A stretch of DNA of 64,000 nt from Photobacterium angustum (GCF_002954615.1 NZ_MSCJ01000001.1:2790001-2854000); one strand, 5' to 3'. Counted from the first letter of the stretch, positions 8,776 through 18,440 are shown. Numbers and translations are program-made. The notes: generated by a model from the sequence alone, not told the origin.

Positions 8776-9132
8776 TTACAACTTAATATGGTGCCAATTC
8801 ACGCTATAAAACCATATTGCCGCAAGCGTAAAGCCACATAATAATGTAATCGCCACTCCCCATACCAAGCGACTACTTCGCGGGGCTAGCTCTTTTTCAC
8901 ACCAATTACATAACTTGATAAATTCATCACTCGAATCAACTAATGTATCTGATGAAGTAAATTGTTTATTTAATTCAGCAACCTTATCCAGCTTAATTAG
9001 CACATCATGTGGTAGGCGATCTTCACAACTGATTATTAATTGCTGAAGATCAGAACCTTTCGCGTGATAATGCTGACGTAATAAATCTTCAATACGGCGA
9101 GAACGATCAATCACTTGCTCAATATCAATCAT
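8776..9132 (-). CDS. Unknown C-terminally membrane-anchored protein
   Basis: The 118-residue product has a helical, charged N-terminal part (1-85) and one membrane segment near 89-111 with a short tail. A plausible ribosome-binding site (AAGGAGTG) precedes the ATG. I do not recognise the family. The topology is that of a tail-anchored cytoplasmic domain. It is monocistronic, divergent from yhhM, and has its own terminator. Confidence 0.6.
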   Translation of the reverse strand: MIDIEQVIDRSRRIEDLLRQHYHAKGSDLQQLIISCEDRLPHDVLIKLDKVAELNKQFTSSDTLVDSSDEFIKLCNWCEKELAPRSSRLVWGVAITLLCGFTLAAIWFYSVNWHHIKL

Positions 9133-9321
9133 GAGCCCACTCCTTGTTGATGCTATACCTTTACCTTACAACTAAAGTGCCAATATGCAAGATAAGTAAC
9201 ATAAAATTTACTTCATTTTGTCGCGTATAGATCACGCTTTTCTATCCATTGATTAGTGATATCTCACTGATTGTGAATAATAGCCATGAAACTGTCTTTC
9301 ATCGTTCAAGGAGTTAGTGTT

Positions 9322-9654
9322 ATGCCAACAGGGATCATCGTGGCAATTTGCATTCTATTTATCTTCTCATTTGGTTATTTTATTTTTAGCTATCGTCGAC
9401 ATACGCTGGGGCTTGGCGCGCCAGAGAAAAAACTCGACGTTATGATCCTCGATAAACAGAGCAATAAAATCATCGGCGCTCAAGCGGGTGAAGAAGATGA
9501 AGAATATTGGATTTATGTTGAGCCTATATCAGGAGGGCCAAAGCGTGAATTTATGGTAGGTATCCACTATTACCATGCTTTAAACCCGGGAGATAAAGGC
9601 ACTATGACCTATCGTGGACAGCAGTTTATTCACTTTGCCTTACAACGTGATTAA
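9322..9654 (+). CDS. yhhM: DUF2500 / YhhM-family protein
   Basis: The start at 9322 is chosen for the AAGGAG site eight bases upstream, giving 110 residues; an ATG at 9286 has no such site. One N-terminal membrane helix (about 5-24) precedes a soluble domain with ISGGPKREFMV and YHALNPGDKGTMTYRGQ, which matches the DUF2500 pattern of E. coli YhhM. The function is unknown. Together with yhhL and yhhN it keeps the E. coli rsmD-yhhLMN neighbourhood. Confidence 0.85.
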   Translation: MPTGIIVAICILFIFSFGYFIFSYRRHTLGLGAPEKKLDVMILDKQSNKIIGAQAGEEDEEYWIYVEPISGGPKREFMVGIHYYHALNPGDKGTMTYRGQQFIHFALQRD

Positions 9655-9681
9655 CTATTTAAAGCGCCAATATGATGCAAT

Positions 9682-9712
9682 AAAAAAGCCTGACAACGTC
9701 AGGCTTTTTTAT
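9682..9712. terminator. Bidirectional terminator between convergent genes
   Basis: A GCCTGAC/GTCAGGC stem with a three-base loop has A6 before and T6 after, so it can serve yhhM and the convergent acyltransferase gene. Confidence 0.9.
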
Positions 9713-9713
9713 T

Positions 9714-10718
9714 TTATGGTACCAACCAAGCGGTTTTCGGGCTGCGGCTTAACAGCCAACTCGCTCCTAACGCTAGTCCACCCGCTATCACTGTCCAAAC
9801 TGGGATAGCAATCAGAGGATTCGCAAAATACCAATCATAATTTCGCAATGGCCATAAGAAAATAGGGTGGAGCAAATACACCCCTAAGCTATAGCGGCTC
9901 AGTACTGCTAATCGAGAACGCGCACTCTCACTAAATTTATCAAACATGTAACGACACAAAACGAAGACACCTGCGGCCGCTATTGCTGTATTCAGGGTTT
10001 TATATGATAACCAACGACCAATTTTATATTCGCCAGCCGTTAAACTATGGCTCACTACCATATAATCTGTCACCAACAAGGCCACAATTGCTAAAGGAAT
10101 AAGCCACTTCATCGCAGGCCAATGATATTTGTACAGACAGTAGCCTAGCACTAAATAGCCACTGTATAGGAGGTAAGTCTCACTCCATAAACCATCAATG
10201 TGGTACAAGTACGAACCTGTGATCACCAGCCATACCATCACCACCCCTTTCACTTGTCCTGGCTCCATACGTTGAACCGCCCATTGATAAAAAGGGACAA
10301 TGACATATAAAGGAATGAAGTAGTAAAAGAAACCTAGGTGGTAATAAGTTTCATGAAAAGGCAGATCTGTCAGTAGCTTCCAACTGGTCGAAAAGTTTGT
10401 GCCAGAGGCAGAAAAAGCCGAGAAGAAAGCGTAAAAAACAGACCACACAACAAATGGAATCAAAACCTTACCGACACGACGCTTGAAATAATAGCGCCCT
10501 TCAAATGGACGTTCATCGCTGAGCATTAACGCCCCTGTGATCATAATGAATACAGGTACAGCCCAACGACTAAAACTGTTAAAAGTAATCGCGGTGATCC
10601 ATTCCCAGTTAGGTATTTGCCCTAATTGTTCTCGATACGGCCCTAAAACATGGATCACAACTACAGCAATGGCCGCAACCACCCGCAGAAGATCAAAATA
10701 CCCAACCTTTTCTCTCAT
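9714..10718 (-). CDS. Acyltransferase 3 family (OafA/WecH-like) membrane protein
   Basis: The 334-residue protein has about ten membrane helices. Its N-terminal motif FDLLRVVAAIAVVVIHV places the family's catalytic histidine in the first helix, and PVFIMITGALML follows in the third segment. Such enzymes transfer acetyl or other acyl groups to sugars, peptidoglycan or glycans at the inner membrane. Here the gene stands alone, so the acceptor cannot be told. A GAGGGAT ribosome-binding site precedes the ATG. Confidence 0.88.
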   Translation of the reverse strand: MREKVGYFDLLRVVAAIAVVVIHVLGPYREQLGQIPNWEWITAITFNSFSRWAVPVFIMITGALMLSDERPFEGRYYFKRRVGKVLIPFVVWSVFYAFFSAFSASGTNFSTSWKLLTDLPFHETYYHLGFFYYFIPLYVIVPFYQWAVQRMEPGQVKGVVMVWLVITGSYLYHIDGLWSETYLLYSGYLVLGYCLYKYHWPAMKWLIPLAIVALLVTDYMVVSHSLTAGEYKIGRWLSYKTLNTAIAAAGVFVLCRYMFDKFSESARSRLAVLSRYSLGVYLLHPIFLWPLRNYDWYFANPLIAIPVWTVIAGGLALGASWLLSRSPKTAWLVP

Positions 10719-10741
10719 TACCTATCCCTCTGATACAAAAA

Positions 10742-10780
10742 AGAGAAGTTATTAATATCACTGATACCAATAACTTCTCT
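10742..10780. repeat. 12-bp perfect inverted repeat upstream of the acyltransferase gene
   Basis: AGAGAAGTTATT and its exact complement are separated by 15 bases and lie about 24 bp upstream of the acyltransferase start. There is no long T run, so an operator or leader hairpin is more likely than a terminator. The role is unknown. Confidence 0.6.
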
Positions 10781-10877
10781 TTAAATATAACAGGGGATCA
10801 ATAACATGTATTGAATAAGCGTGTCTTTTTAACATTACTCACAACACGCTGACATTGCCCCCTTCAGCGACAACGCA

Positions 10878-11600
10878 TTATGGTTGTTGGCGCGTAGCGG
10901 CAAGCACAATTTCACGAATACATAAATTCTGAGGTTGGTTGTATGCATAGCTAATCGCATTCGCAATATCTTGTGGTGCAATCACCCCACCCATACCTTC
11001 TTTCCACTCTTCATAGCCAGCTTTAATCGCGTCACTACTGGTATGGCTTAGTAATTCAGTTTCAACAGCACCTGGTGCGATAGTAATAAAGCGAACATTA
11101 TCGTCAGCGACTTCTTCACGGATATTTTCAGTGATCGCGTGAACAGCAAATTTAGTTCCGCAATAAGCCGCATGATTAGGGAAGGTTTTACGTCCAGCAA
11201 TAGAGCTAATGTTAATCACTGTACCGTGTTTACGCGCTTTCATGCCTGCCAATACGACGTGAATGCCGTTTAGCATACCCATCACATTAACATTGAACAT
11301 CGTCTGCCATTCTGCTGGATCTTGTTCATCAGCAAGGCCAAGTAGCATCATGCCAGCATTGTTAATTAAACAATCAACAGAACCAAACTTTTCTTCCGCT
11401 TCAGCAACCGCAGCTTGAATTGCTTGCGCATCAGTCACATCGACTGCTCGACACAGTGTATTCGGTAAGTTCATTGCTTCCATGCGTTCTACACGACGCG
11501 CAAGTAATAATAATGGGTAACCTTCTGCAGACAATTGACGTGCTGTTGCTTCACCAATACCCGAACTTGCACCTGTAATAACAACTAAAGATTTAGACAT
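10878..11600 (-). CDS. Short-chain dehydrogenase/reductase
   Basis: The 240-residue classical SDR has the cofactor motif TGASSGIG (9-16), NNAG at 80-83, the catalytic Ser in NISS near 132, and YxxxK at 146-150. It is a cytoplasmic NAD(P)-dependent oxidoreductase resembling the YdfG group, but the substrate cannot be assigned. It is monocistronic and divergent from the AbgT-family transporter. Confidence 0.88.
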   Translation of the reverse strand: MSKSLVVITGASSGIGEATARQLSAEGYPLLLLARRVERMEAMNLPNTLCRAVDVTDAQAIQAAVAEAEEKFGSVDCLINNAGMMLLGLADEQDPAEWQTMFNVNVMGMLNGIHVVLAGMKARKHGTVINISSIAGRKTFPNHAAYCGTKFAVHAITENIREEVADDNVRFITIAPGAVETELLSHTSSDAIKAGYEEWKEGMGGVIAPQDIANAISYAYNQPQNLCIREIVLAATRQQP

Positions 11601-11979
11601 AAGACTTTCCTACTCTGGTAATTCGAAAAATATTCAACAGGCCGGCATGTTGTTGATGCATTCACTATAGGTCGAATTGAGAGAAGTGAAAAATATCGAT
11701 TTCTTAGGTTTATCATCAAAAAAAATTATGGATAAGAGCTTTTTTTATTACTTTTTTTGTTGGCTTTTCTTATCCAAATGAAAGGTTTTTTATGCAACAA
11801 AAAACATAGCTTTAACAAATAGTTAAAAATCCCGCGTTAAAACACATTTAAAAGTCTTATTTATTACTCATTTACAATTAGAAACAATTTAACATTGATT
11901 TCACAACATTTTGCGATATAACATCTCATTCACAAAAGCAGTACCCATTGATGGGATTAAAACTATATTGGAGGTAGTG
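11601..11979. promoter_or_regulatory. Divergent promoter region between the SDR and abgT genes
   Basis: This AT-rich gap has no ORF. It contains a nine-base inverted repeat, TGGATAAGA at 11729-11737 and TCTTATCCA at 11768-11776, 30 bases apart, which could bind a regulator or form a hairpin. The promoters for both divergent genes must lie here. GGAGGT at 11970-11975 is the abgT ribosome-binding site. Confidence 0.5.
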
Positions 11980-13575
11980 ATGCATTCATCAGCTTCACAA
12001 CAACAACCACAACCTAAGAAAACACTTTTTACTCGTTTTCTTGATACCGTCGAATGGTTAGGTAACTTATTACCTCACCCAATCACACTCTTCGCTATCT
12101 TCTGTGTCGCGATTTTAGTTGCCTCTGGCATTGCAGGCTATTTCGGTGTTTCTGTTGCCGATCCTCGACCAGAAGGCGCGGCAGGTCGTGCTACAGACGG
12201 TATGATCCACGTGGTCAGCCTATTAAATGCTGAAGGCTTGCAACTTATCGTGGCAAACCTTGTGAAAAACTTCACTGGCTTTGCCCCACTAGGTACCGTA
12301 CTGGTTGCCATGTTAGGTGTCGCGATTGCTGAACACTCAGGCCTACTTTCTTCGGCGATGCGTGGTTTAGTAATGGGCGCATCTCGTCGTATGGTAACGC
12401 TGGTTGTAGTATTTGCCGGTATTATCTCTAACACCGCCTCTGAACTTGGCTACGTGGTACTTATTCCACTTGCGGCAATGCTATTCCACTCGCTAGGTCG
12501 TCACCCATTAGCAGGTCTTGCTGCCGCTTTTGCTGGTGTATCAGGTGGTTACAGTGCGAACTTACTACTAGGTACGGTTGATCCACTGCTATCGGGTATT
12601 ACCCAAACTGCAGCACAGATGATCGATCCTAATTACATTGTTGGCCCAGAAGTGAACTGGTACTTCATGTTTGCTTCAACCTTTGCTATCACCATCATGG
12701 GTGCATTCGTTACTGAGAAAATCGTTGAACCAAAATTGGGCAAATACGATGCCTCTGAAGCCAGTGATGATTTAAGCCAAGATAAAATGGGCAAACTGAC
12801 TGCGCTTGAAAAGAAAGGTTTGAAAGCGGCTGGTCTTGCTGCACTGGTTGTTGCAGCACTACTAGCACTGACGATTGTGCCTGCTGACGGTATTTTACGT
12901 AATCCACAAACAGGTTTAGTGGCAGGCTCTCCGTTCCTTAAAGGTATTGTGGCATTTATCTTCGTGTTCTTCGCCATCCCAGGTTTTGTCTACGGTAAAG
13001 TAGTAGGCACAATGAAGAACGACCGTGATGTGATCAACGCGATGTCTGTGTCAATGTCATCAATGGGTATGTACATTGTACTGGTGTTCTTCGCAGCCCA
13101 ATTCGTGGCGTTCTTTAAGTGGACTAACTTCGGTCAAGTGTTCGCAGTTGGTGGTGCAGATTTCCTACAGTCTATTGGTCTAACAGGTCCTGCGCTGTTC
13201 TTCGCCTTCATCCTAATGTGTGGCTTTATCAACCTAATGATTGGTTCGGCATCAGCACAGTGGGCGGTAACCGCACCTATCTTTATTCCAATGTTAATGC
13301 TGGTAGGTTACGCGCCTGAAACAATTCAAGCGGCATACCGTATCGGTGATTCTGTTACCAACATCATCACCCCTATGATGAGCTACTTCGGTATGATCTT
13401 AGCGGTAGCCACTCGCTACCAGAAGAACCTTGGTTTAGGTACGCTAATTTCAACTATGCTACCTTACTCGATTGTATTCGTGATTGGCTGGAGCATCATG
13501 TTCTATGTTTGGGTGTTCGTTCTGGGTATCCCAGTCGGCCCAGGTGCTAATACTTACTACAACATCGCAGGTTAA
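11980..13575 (+). CDS. abgT: AbgT-family transporter (p-aminobenzoyl-glutamate type)
   Basis: The start at 11980 follows a strong GGAGGT site; 531 residues result, the family's usual length. The protein has about twelve hydrophobic segments. AbgT hallmarks include ERxGN-like EWLGNLLPHP near the N terminus, MLGVAIAEHSGL, and SASAQWAVTAPIFIPM in the second half. E. coli AbgT takes up p-aminobenzoyl-glutamate, while MtrF-like members export sulfonamides. No abgA/abgB hydrolase is adjacent. The LysR gene downstream on the same strand may control it. Confidence 0.9.
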   Translation: MHSSASQQQPQPKKTLFTRFLDTVEWLGNLLPHPITLFAIFCVAILVASGIAGYFGVSVADPRPEGAAGRATDGMIHVVSLLNAEGLQLIVANLVKNFTGFAPLGTVLVAMLGVAIAEHSGLLSSAMRGLVMGASRRMVTLVVVFAGIISNTASELGYVVLIPLAAMLFHSLGRHPLAGLAAAFAGVSGGYSANLLLGTVDPLLSGITQTAAQMIDPNYIVGPEVNWYFMFASTFAITIMGAFVTEKIVEPKLGKYDASEASDDLSQDKMGKLTALEKKGLKAAGLAALVVAALLALTIVPADGILRNPQTGLVAGSPFLKGIVAFIFVFFAIPGFVYGKVVGTMKNDRDVINAMSVSMSSMGMYIVLVFFAAQFVAFFKWTNFGQVFAVGGADFLQSIGLTGPALFFAFILMCGFINLMIGSASAQWAVTAPIFIPMLMLVGYAPETIQAAYRIGDSVTNIITPMMSYFGMILAVATRYQKNLGLGTLISTMLPYSIVFVIGWSIMFYVWVFVLGIPVGPGANTYYNIAG

Positions 13576-13592
13576 CCTGTAATCCCCCTTTA

Positions 13593-13617
13593 GCCGGACA
13601 CCATGTCCGGCTTTTTT
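13593..13617 (+). terminator. Terminator of abgT
   Basis: A perfect eight-base stem GCCGGACA/TGTCCGGC with a three-base loop is followed by six T. Confidence 0.92.
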
Positions 13618-13688
13618 GTGCCTGTTTTCCCGCTTATTCGATTCCTATGATAATCTGCTTAATTAGCATCATATTCAGGTAACTTACG

Positions 13689-14546
13689 ATGGATTTACGA
13701 CTACTACGCTTTTTCATTGCGGTTTATGAAGAAAAAAACATCACCCTTGCCGCAGAGCGCTGCTTTGTTTCTCAGCCATCGATTTCCAACGGTATTAAAC
13801 AACTAGAGCAAGAGCTGAATACTGTGCTGTTCTTACGTCATAAAAAAGGGGTTGATGTCACCGATGAAGCTCACTACTTATATCCCTTAGCAATCCGTTT
13901 GCTTAATGATGTGAATACCCTACCGCAGCTGTTCCAGCAACGAACCGAGCGCTTACCATTAACCTTGGCAAATTTTCCTGATTTAAGCCAAAGCCAACTG
14001 GCGAAAGTCTTTGCAACCTTACACCACAATATTGCCAATTTATCGCTCGAACTGGTTGATCACGAGAAACCTGCTGATGCACGCTTAACTCTTGATATGT
14101 TCAAAGCCGAAGATGAGATTTTCTTACCACTATGGGATGAAGATTACGTGCTTTGCATGTTGCCGGATCACCCGTTGGCAAACTTACCGTCGGTCTCGCC
14201 TGAGCAATTACATCAGCATGATTTTATTGAGTGCCCACCTTGCGAAGCCCATCAGCAAACCATCAGCTTACTCGCCTGTGATGGCCTATCCGTTAATCTC
14301 GTTGCAAAAGCTGAGCATAAAACTCAAGTCATGCACTTGGTTCAAGCAGGGCTTGGCATTTCGTTTTTACCTACAGGAGTGCTGGAAAGTGCTAATCAAT
14401 TAGTGACCGTTCCACTCGAAGGCCCACGCATGTTCCGCCGTTTAGGGCTGTGCTATCCCGCCAGTAAAACCTTAAACCCAGCCCTTTCTGAATGTATTAA
14501 AGTATTGAGCCAAAGTGTTACCACCACCCAAGCAGAAAAAGGTTAA
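13689..14546 (+). CDS. LysR-family transcriptional regulator
   Basis: The 285-residue protein has the N-terminal winged helix-turn-helix (about 1-60: LRFFIAVYEEKNITLAAERC...QPSISNGIKQLEQEL) and a periplasmic-binding-like effector domain. It is separated from abgT by a terminator, so it has its own promoter. Regulation of abgT is plausible from position but not shown; LysR targets are more often divergent. Confidence 0.88.
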   Translation: MDLRLLRFFIAVYEEKNITLAAERCFVSQPSISNGIKQLEQELNTVLFLRHKKGVDVTDEAHYLYPLAIRLLNDVNTLPQLFQQRTERLPLTLANFPDLSQSQLAKVFATLHHNIANLSLELVDHEKPADARLTLDMFKAEDEIFLPLWDEDYVLCMLPDHPLANLPSVSPEQLHQHDFIECPPCEAHQQTISLLACDGLSVNLVAKAEHKTQVMHLVQAGLGISFLPTGVLESANQLVTVPLEGPRMFRRLGLCYPASKTLNPALSECIKVLSQSVTTTQAEKG

Positions 14547-14649
14547 GTTTTTCCTATCACACTGATAAGAAAAACCGACTATTACTACAGCCCAGCTCAC
14601 TTTATTCTTGTGACATTGGTCACTTAATTCTAGTTATGGGTAGTTTGGT

Positions 14650-15534
14650 ATGAGCACAGCAGAAAATTCACGAGCACTGGTTGTTGAAGGCGGTGCAATG
14701 CGCGGTATTTTTGCGAGTGGCGTACTCGATGCCTTTCTCGATAACAACTATGTTGACTTTGATTTTGCGATTGGGGTGTCAGCTGGGGCAACCAACCTCA
14801 TTGGTTACCTATGTGGTAATTACGGACGTAGCCATAAAATCATTACCGAATATTCCCGTGCTCCTGAGTTTATTAACTTTTCACGATTTACTCATGGTGG
14901 ACACCTCACTGATATTGATTGGTTATGGCGAACCAGTACCCGTCATCTTCCACTCAACTTACACAAATATGAGCAGCGTCAAATTCCCTTATTTGCTACC
15001 ACAACAAATCTAGAAACCGGTAAAGCCGAGTACATTGAAGTCACTCGCAATAACCTGACCCCCGTGATGGAAGCGACCTGTGCCCTACCCATTGCTTATC
15101 GCCACAACCCTACTATTAATGGCATTGCAATGAGTGATGGCGGCGTAGCAGATTCCATCCCTGTTATCGAAGCTTACCGTCGCGGGGCCCGTGATATTAC
15201 GGTAGTACTGTCTAAGCCTTTAGGTTTCCACAAAGCCGAAACCAAAGTGCCATGGTTGATCAAATCCATGTTCCACGATCATCCTGCATTTGCAGATTCG
15301 GTGATCAAACGTGCTCAACGCTATAACGCCGCGCTCGATTTTATCAATCACCCACCGAAAGATTGTAAAATCACAGTCATTGCGCCTAATAACGATTTTC
15401 AAGTTGGACGTTTAACCCGTAATCTCGATAAGCTAGAACAAGGCTATGCGATGGGTAAAGCCGCTGGCAACCGTATTTGTGGTATCACCCCTTGTTATGG
15501 TGAAAACTGCCACGGTGATTTAATCGCCGCGTAA
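14650..15534 (+). CDS. Patatin-like phospholipase (YjjU-type)
   Basis: The 294-residue protein has the oxyanion-hole motif EGGAMRGIF (13-21), nucleophile elbow GVSAG with Ser44, and the catalytic Asp163 in DGG. This Ser-Asp dyad defines patatin-like lipid acyl hydrolases. There is no signal peptide, so it acts in the cytoplasm or at the inner face of the membrane. A hairpin terminator follows. The natural lipid substrate is unknown. Confidence 0.88.
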   Translation: MSTAENSRALVVEGGAMRGIFASGVLDAFLDNNYVDFDFAIGVSAGATNLIGYLCGNYGRSHKIITEYSRAPEFINFSRFTHGGHLTDIDWLWRTSTRHLPLNLHKYEQRQIPLFATTTNLETGKAEYIEVTRNNLTPVMEATCALPIAYRHNPTINGIAMSDGGVADSIPVIEAYRRGARDITVVLSKPLGFHKAETKVPWLIKSMFHDHPAFADSVIKRAQRYNAALDFINHPPKDCKITVIAPNNDFQVGRLTRNLDKLEQGYAMGKAAGNRICGITPCYGENCHGDLIAA

Positions 15535-15552
15535 ATAGTAATAAATATCTTT

Positions 15553-15596
15553 AGAAAGCCACTCGATGTTTACCGAATCACATCTGGTGGCTTTCT
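15553..15596 (+). terminator. Hairpin after the patatin gene
   Basis: AGAAAGCCAC and its complement are separated by 24 bases; the 3' arm ends in a short T-rich stretch. It is a probable terminator, though the loop is long. Confidence 0.6.
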
Positions 15597-15743
15597 CTTA
15601 TCCAGCCAATAAAGATAGCCACTACCTATTGGTACAATAGAACCTAACAGTTATACCTATCATAAGATTCATCCTATACTGAACACATCTTCTGAGAGGT
15701 AAGCACCTTTTAGCCAATTTATCGAATAAGTGAGGAAAGTAGC

Positions 15744-16220
15744 ATGACTAGCGAAATGAATTTAATCGGTCTCGATACCCAAAAAGCGCAAGCTCTGGCT
15801 ACAGACCTCAATAAATTATTAGCTGATTACCAAGTGTTATACATGAATACCCGTGGCTATCACTGGAATATTAAAGGACAAGAGTTTTTTGAACTTCATG
15901 TGAAGTTTGAAGAGATCTACACCGATCTTCAGCTAAAAATCGATGAACTTGCAGAGCGTATTTTAACCCTTGGTCATACGCCAGATCATAGCTTCAGTAG
16001 TTACCTCGCCGCGAGTGATATCAAAGAACATCACAATGCAACGCAAGGTAAAGAATGTGTTGAAGGCTTAGTGAATGGCTTTAGTGTCTTGCTACGTTTA
16101 GAACGTCAAATTTTAGCGCAAGCAGGTGATGCGGATGATGAAGGTACGGCAGCATTGATGGGTGATTACATCCGTGAGCAAGAAAAACTGCTATGGATGT
16201 TAAACGCATACCGTCAATAG
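15744..16220 (+). CDS. dps: Dps-family DNA-binding/iron-storage protein
   Basis: The 158-residue protein is a four-helix ferritin-like subunit. The Dps intersubunit ferroxidase ligands are present: His40 (in YHWNIKG), His52, Asp67 and Glu71. Dps dodecamers oxidise Fe(II) with H2O2 and protect DNA in stationary phase. The N-terminal tail is short and has only one lysine in the first 20 residues, so strong DNA condensation is less certain. A GAGGAAAG site precedes the ATG. Confidence 0.93.
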   Translation: MTSEMNLIGLDTQKAQALATDLNKLLADYQVLYMNTRGYHWNIKGQEFFELHVKFEEIYTDLQLKIDELAERILTLGHTPDHSFSSYLAASDIKEHHNATQGKECVEGLVNGFSVLLRLERQILAQAGDADDEGTAALMGDYIREQEKLLWMLNAYRQ

Positions 16221-16335
16221 AAAAAAGATAAACAAGCTGATATGGATTTAGTCGGGCCATATTATGCTCTTGCAGCGTTGTATCAACGACGCTGCTCCCT
16301 CTGACTCACCAACAACAATATTACGATTCCTATTC

Positions 16336-16366
16336 GGGGGCGAGACTACATAGCCCCCATTTTTTT
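16336..16366 (+). terminator. Terminator of dps
   Basis: A GGGGGC/GCCCCC stem is followed by seven T on the plus strand. Its tail overlaps the last codon of the convergent EAL/HDOD gene. Confidence 0.82.
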
Positions 16367-17588
16367 ATCGCTTTAAATTCACCGCGGTACATTTATCTGC
16401 CCACTCAACCGCAGACAAATAACTTTCATGCACCACTTCTTCTTTTATTCCAAGCACCTGACAACAAATTTGTACCCGTGTCCAATCTGCAGTACAAAAC
16501 GCATCAACCACATCCAACACTAAGCCTAATCGTCCATTACGTTGTAAAAGTGCGGATTTAATTTCAGGTTGAAGCTGGATCATGTTCAGTAAGCTCTCTA
16601 GTGAGTTATCAAGCAATGCATCCAATAACGAGAACATCCCAGCTAAAAAGGCTTGTTCTGAGCGAAGCACAATACCGCCTTTTGTCACCAGTAACTCACA
16701 CATTTTGGCGCGTAATAACGATAAAGCATAAAGCTCTTTCGGCTTCTCGAGCGCAGCATGCGCGGTCGCTACAACACCAATAAATAAGCGTAAGTTATCT
16801 TCACCTAAATACACTAAAGCTTGGCGAAATGAGCTGATCGGTGAGCGTAAACGCTTGGTCACGGTATTGACGTAACGAAGTAATAAATAGGACAGAGAAA
16901 CGTCGCGGCTAATAATAGTTTCGATGCGCGAGAAGTCTACCGGATCATGGGAAATTTCATGCAGTAGCTGTACCGTTGTAAGCTCTGATGGTGCCACTTT
17001 GCGGCTTTTTAGCACTTCAGGTTTACTGAAAAAATAACCTTGGAATAAATGAAATCCTACAGCTAGTGCTTGCGCATAATCCTCATAAGTTTCAACTTTT
17101 TCTGCTAAAAACTTAGCTTTTAGGTGCTGGTTATCTTTTACATATTGGCAGGCTTGATCGAGACCTAACGCCAGTAAATCTAACTTAATGACTGAGATGT
17201 ACGGCAGGAAACGCTGCCATTCAGGATGACAATCAAAATCATCAAGCGCAAAGAGATAACCTTTTTGATGAAGATGTTTAACTGCCTGTAAAAGCTCATC
17301 ACTTGGACGACAACTTTCAAGGATTTCAATAATAACTTTATCTTTAGGCAGTAATAGTGGCATCAATTCAATCAAACAATGCTCAGGAAAATTAATAAAG
17401 TTTCTCTGACCTTTGTATGAGCGGTTGTCACCAATCGCCATGTAATTTTCCATGACTAAGCGACATGTCGCTTCACTCGCATCGATATTCGGGAAAGCAT
17501 TACTTTCTCCGTCACGAAATAATAATTCATAGCCAATCGTTTGTTGTTTACGATTAAAAATTGGCTGACGAGCAACATAGGAATACAT
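16365..17588 (-). CDS. EAL-HDOD signalling protein with degenerate EAL domain
   Basis: The 407-residue protein (ATG at 17588 after AAAGGAAAGG) pairs an N-terminal EAL domain (about 1-200) with a C-terminal HDOD domain (about 205-400). The defining EAL tripeptide is replaced (GYELLFRDG), while LDDFD, KLD and AEKVET remain. This is the YuxH/CdgJ architecture of cytoplasmic proteins that influence motility and biofilm in vibrios. It probably binds rather than cleaves cyclic di-GMP. It is monocistronic. Confidence 0.85.
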   Translation of the reverse strand: MYSYVARQPIFNRKQQTIGYELLFRDGESNAFPNIDASEATCRLVMENYMAIGDNRSYKGQRNFINFPEHCLIELMPLLLPKDKVIIEILESCRPSDELLQAVKHLHQKGYLFALDDFDCHPEWQRFLPYISVIKLDLLALGLDQACQYVKDNQHLKAKFLAEKVETYEDYAQALAVGFHLFQGYFFSKPEVLKSRKVAPSELTTVQLLHEISHDPVDFSRIETIISRDVSLSYLLLRYVNTVTKRLRSPISSFRQALVYLGEDNLRLFIGVVATAHAALEKPKELYALSLLRAKMCELLVTKGGIVLRSEQAFLAGMFSLLDALLDNSLESLLNMIQLQPEIKSALLQRNGRLGLVLDVVDAFCTADWTRVQICCQVLGIKEEVVHESYLSAVEWADKCTAVNLKR

Positions 17589-17617
17589 CAAACCTTTCCT
17601 TTATCTATCATCAAAAT

Positions 17618-18235
17618 TTACGCTCGAGCCAAAGCAAGTAAAGCACCACATCCGATAAACATAGATCCGAATAAACGGTTTAAACGAGACATCACCGTTG
17701 TTGAACGGATATAGCGGGTAAAGCGTGACGCTAACAGTACATAAAATAACATTACACAACCATCGACGACTAATGTCGTTATACCAAGTACCAATAACTG
17801 CGGTAATTGAGGTTCTAATGGGTTGATAAACTGAGGAAATAACGCAACTAAGAAAACTATTGTTTTAGGATTGGTTAAATTGACAAACACTGCCCGTTTA
17901 AACAATGTGGCAGCCGATACAGAACTATCACGCTCATCTATGGCTAATGCTGACTTCTCGCGCCACTTTTGGATCCCTAGCCACACTAAGTACACCGCAC
18001 CTAGCCACTTAATAATGGTAAAAGCCAACTCAGAGCCGGCGACTATCGTTCCTAACCCTACGCCAACAAGAATGATGTGTGCTGCCATGCCACACTGCAA
18101 GCCGATAATAGAGGCTAATGACTTACGCCAGCCATAAACCATCCCATTACTGATTGAATTTACGGTACCAGAGCCTGGTGCAAAACTAAAGATAACTGCA
18201 GCGAGCAAATATGCTAACCAAACATCAATACTCAT
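17618..18235 (-). CDS. LysE/RhtB-family amino acid exporter
   Basis: The 205-residue inner-membrane protein has six hydrophobic segments and the family motif FAPGSGTVNSISNGMVYGWRKS near its N terminus (usual form PGP...). Members export homoserine, threonine, lysine or related metabolites. The substrate is not predictable. It ends 30 bp upstream of the EAL/HDOD gene on the same strand, so co-transcription is possible, and it is divergent from pldB. Confidence 0.88.
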   Translation of the reverse strand: MSIDVWLAYLLAAVIFSFAPGSGTVNSISNGMVYGWRKSLASIIGLQCGMAAHIILVGVGLGTIVAGSELAFTIIKWLGAVYLVWLGIQKWREKSALAIDERDSSVSAATLFKRAVFVNLTNPKTIVFLVALFPQFINPLEPQLPQLLVLGITTLVVDGCVMLFYVLLASRFTRYIRSTTVMSRLNRLFGSMFIGCGALLALARA

Positions 18236-18337
18236 GTGATCTCAGTGAAATTTTTATGACATTTATAAAATGCGTTTATAACCTGAATAGAACAAATAAA
18301 GCAATATGGATACACTTATTCTGTCTTAGATAAATAA

Positions 18338-18359
18338 GGTATACTGTATTAAGTATACC
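18338..18359. promoter_or_regulatory. Palindrome GGTATACT-N6-AGTATACC, possible operator
   Basis: An exact 8-bp inverted repeat with a six-base spacer sits between the divergent lysE-type gene and pldB, about 80-100 bp from each start. The size and symmetry are those of a dimeric repressor site. No regulator gene is adjacent. Confidence 0.5.
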
Positions 18360-18440
18360 ATTTTTGACTAATCCACAGTAATCGCCACGCCATAATTTGC
18401 TGTGATGATTTTCAAACAGATAAATTTCGGACGCGCTTTA

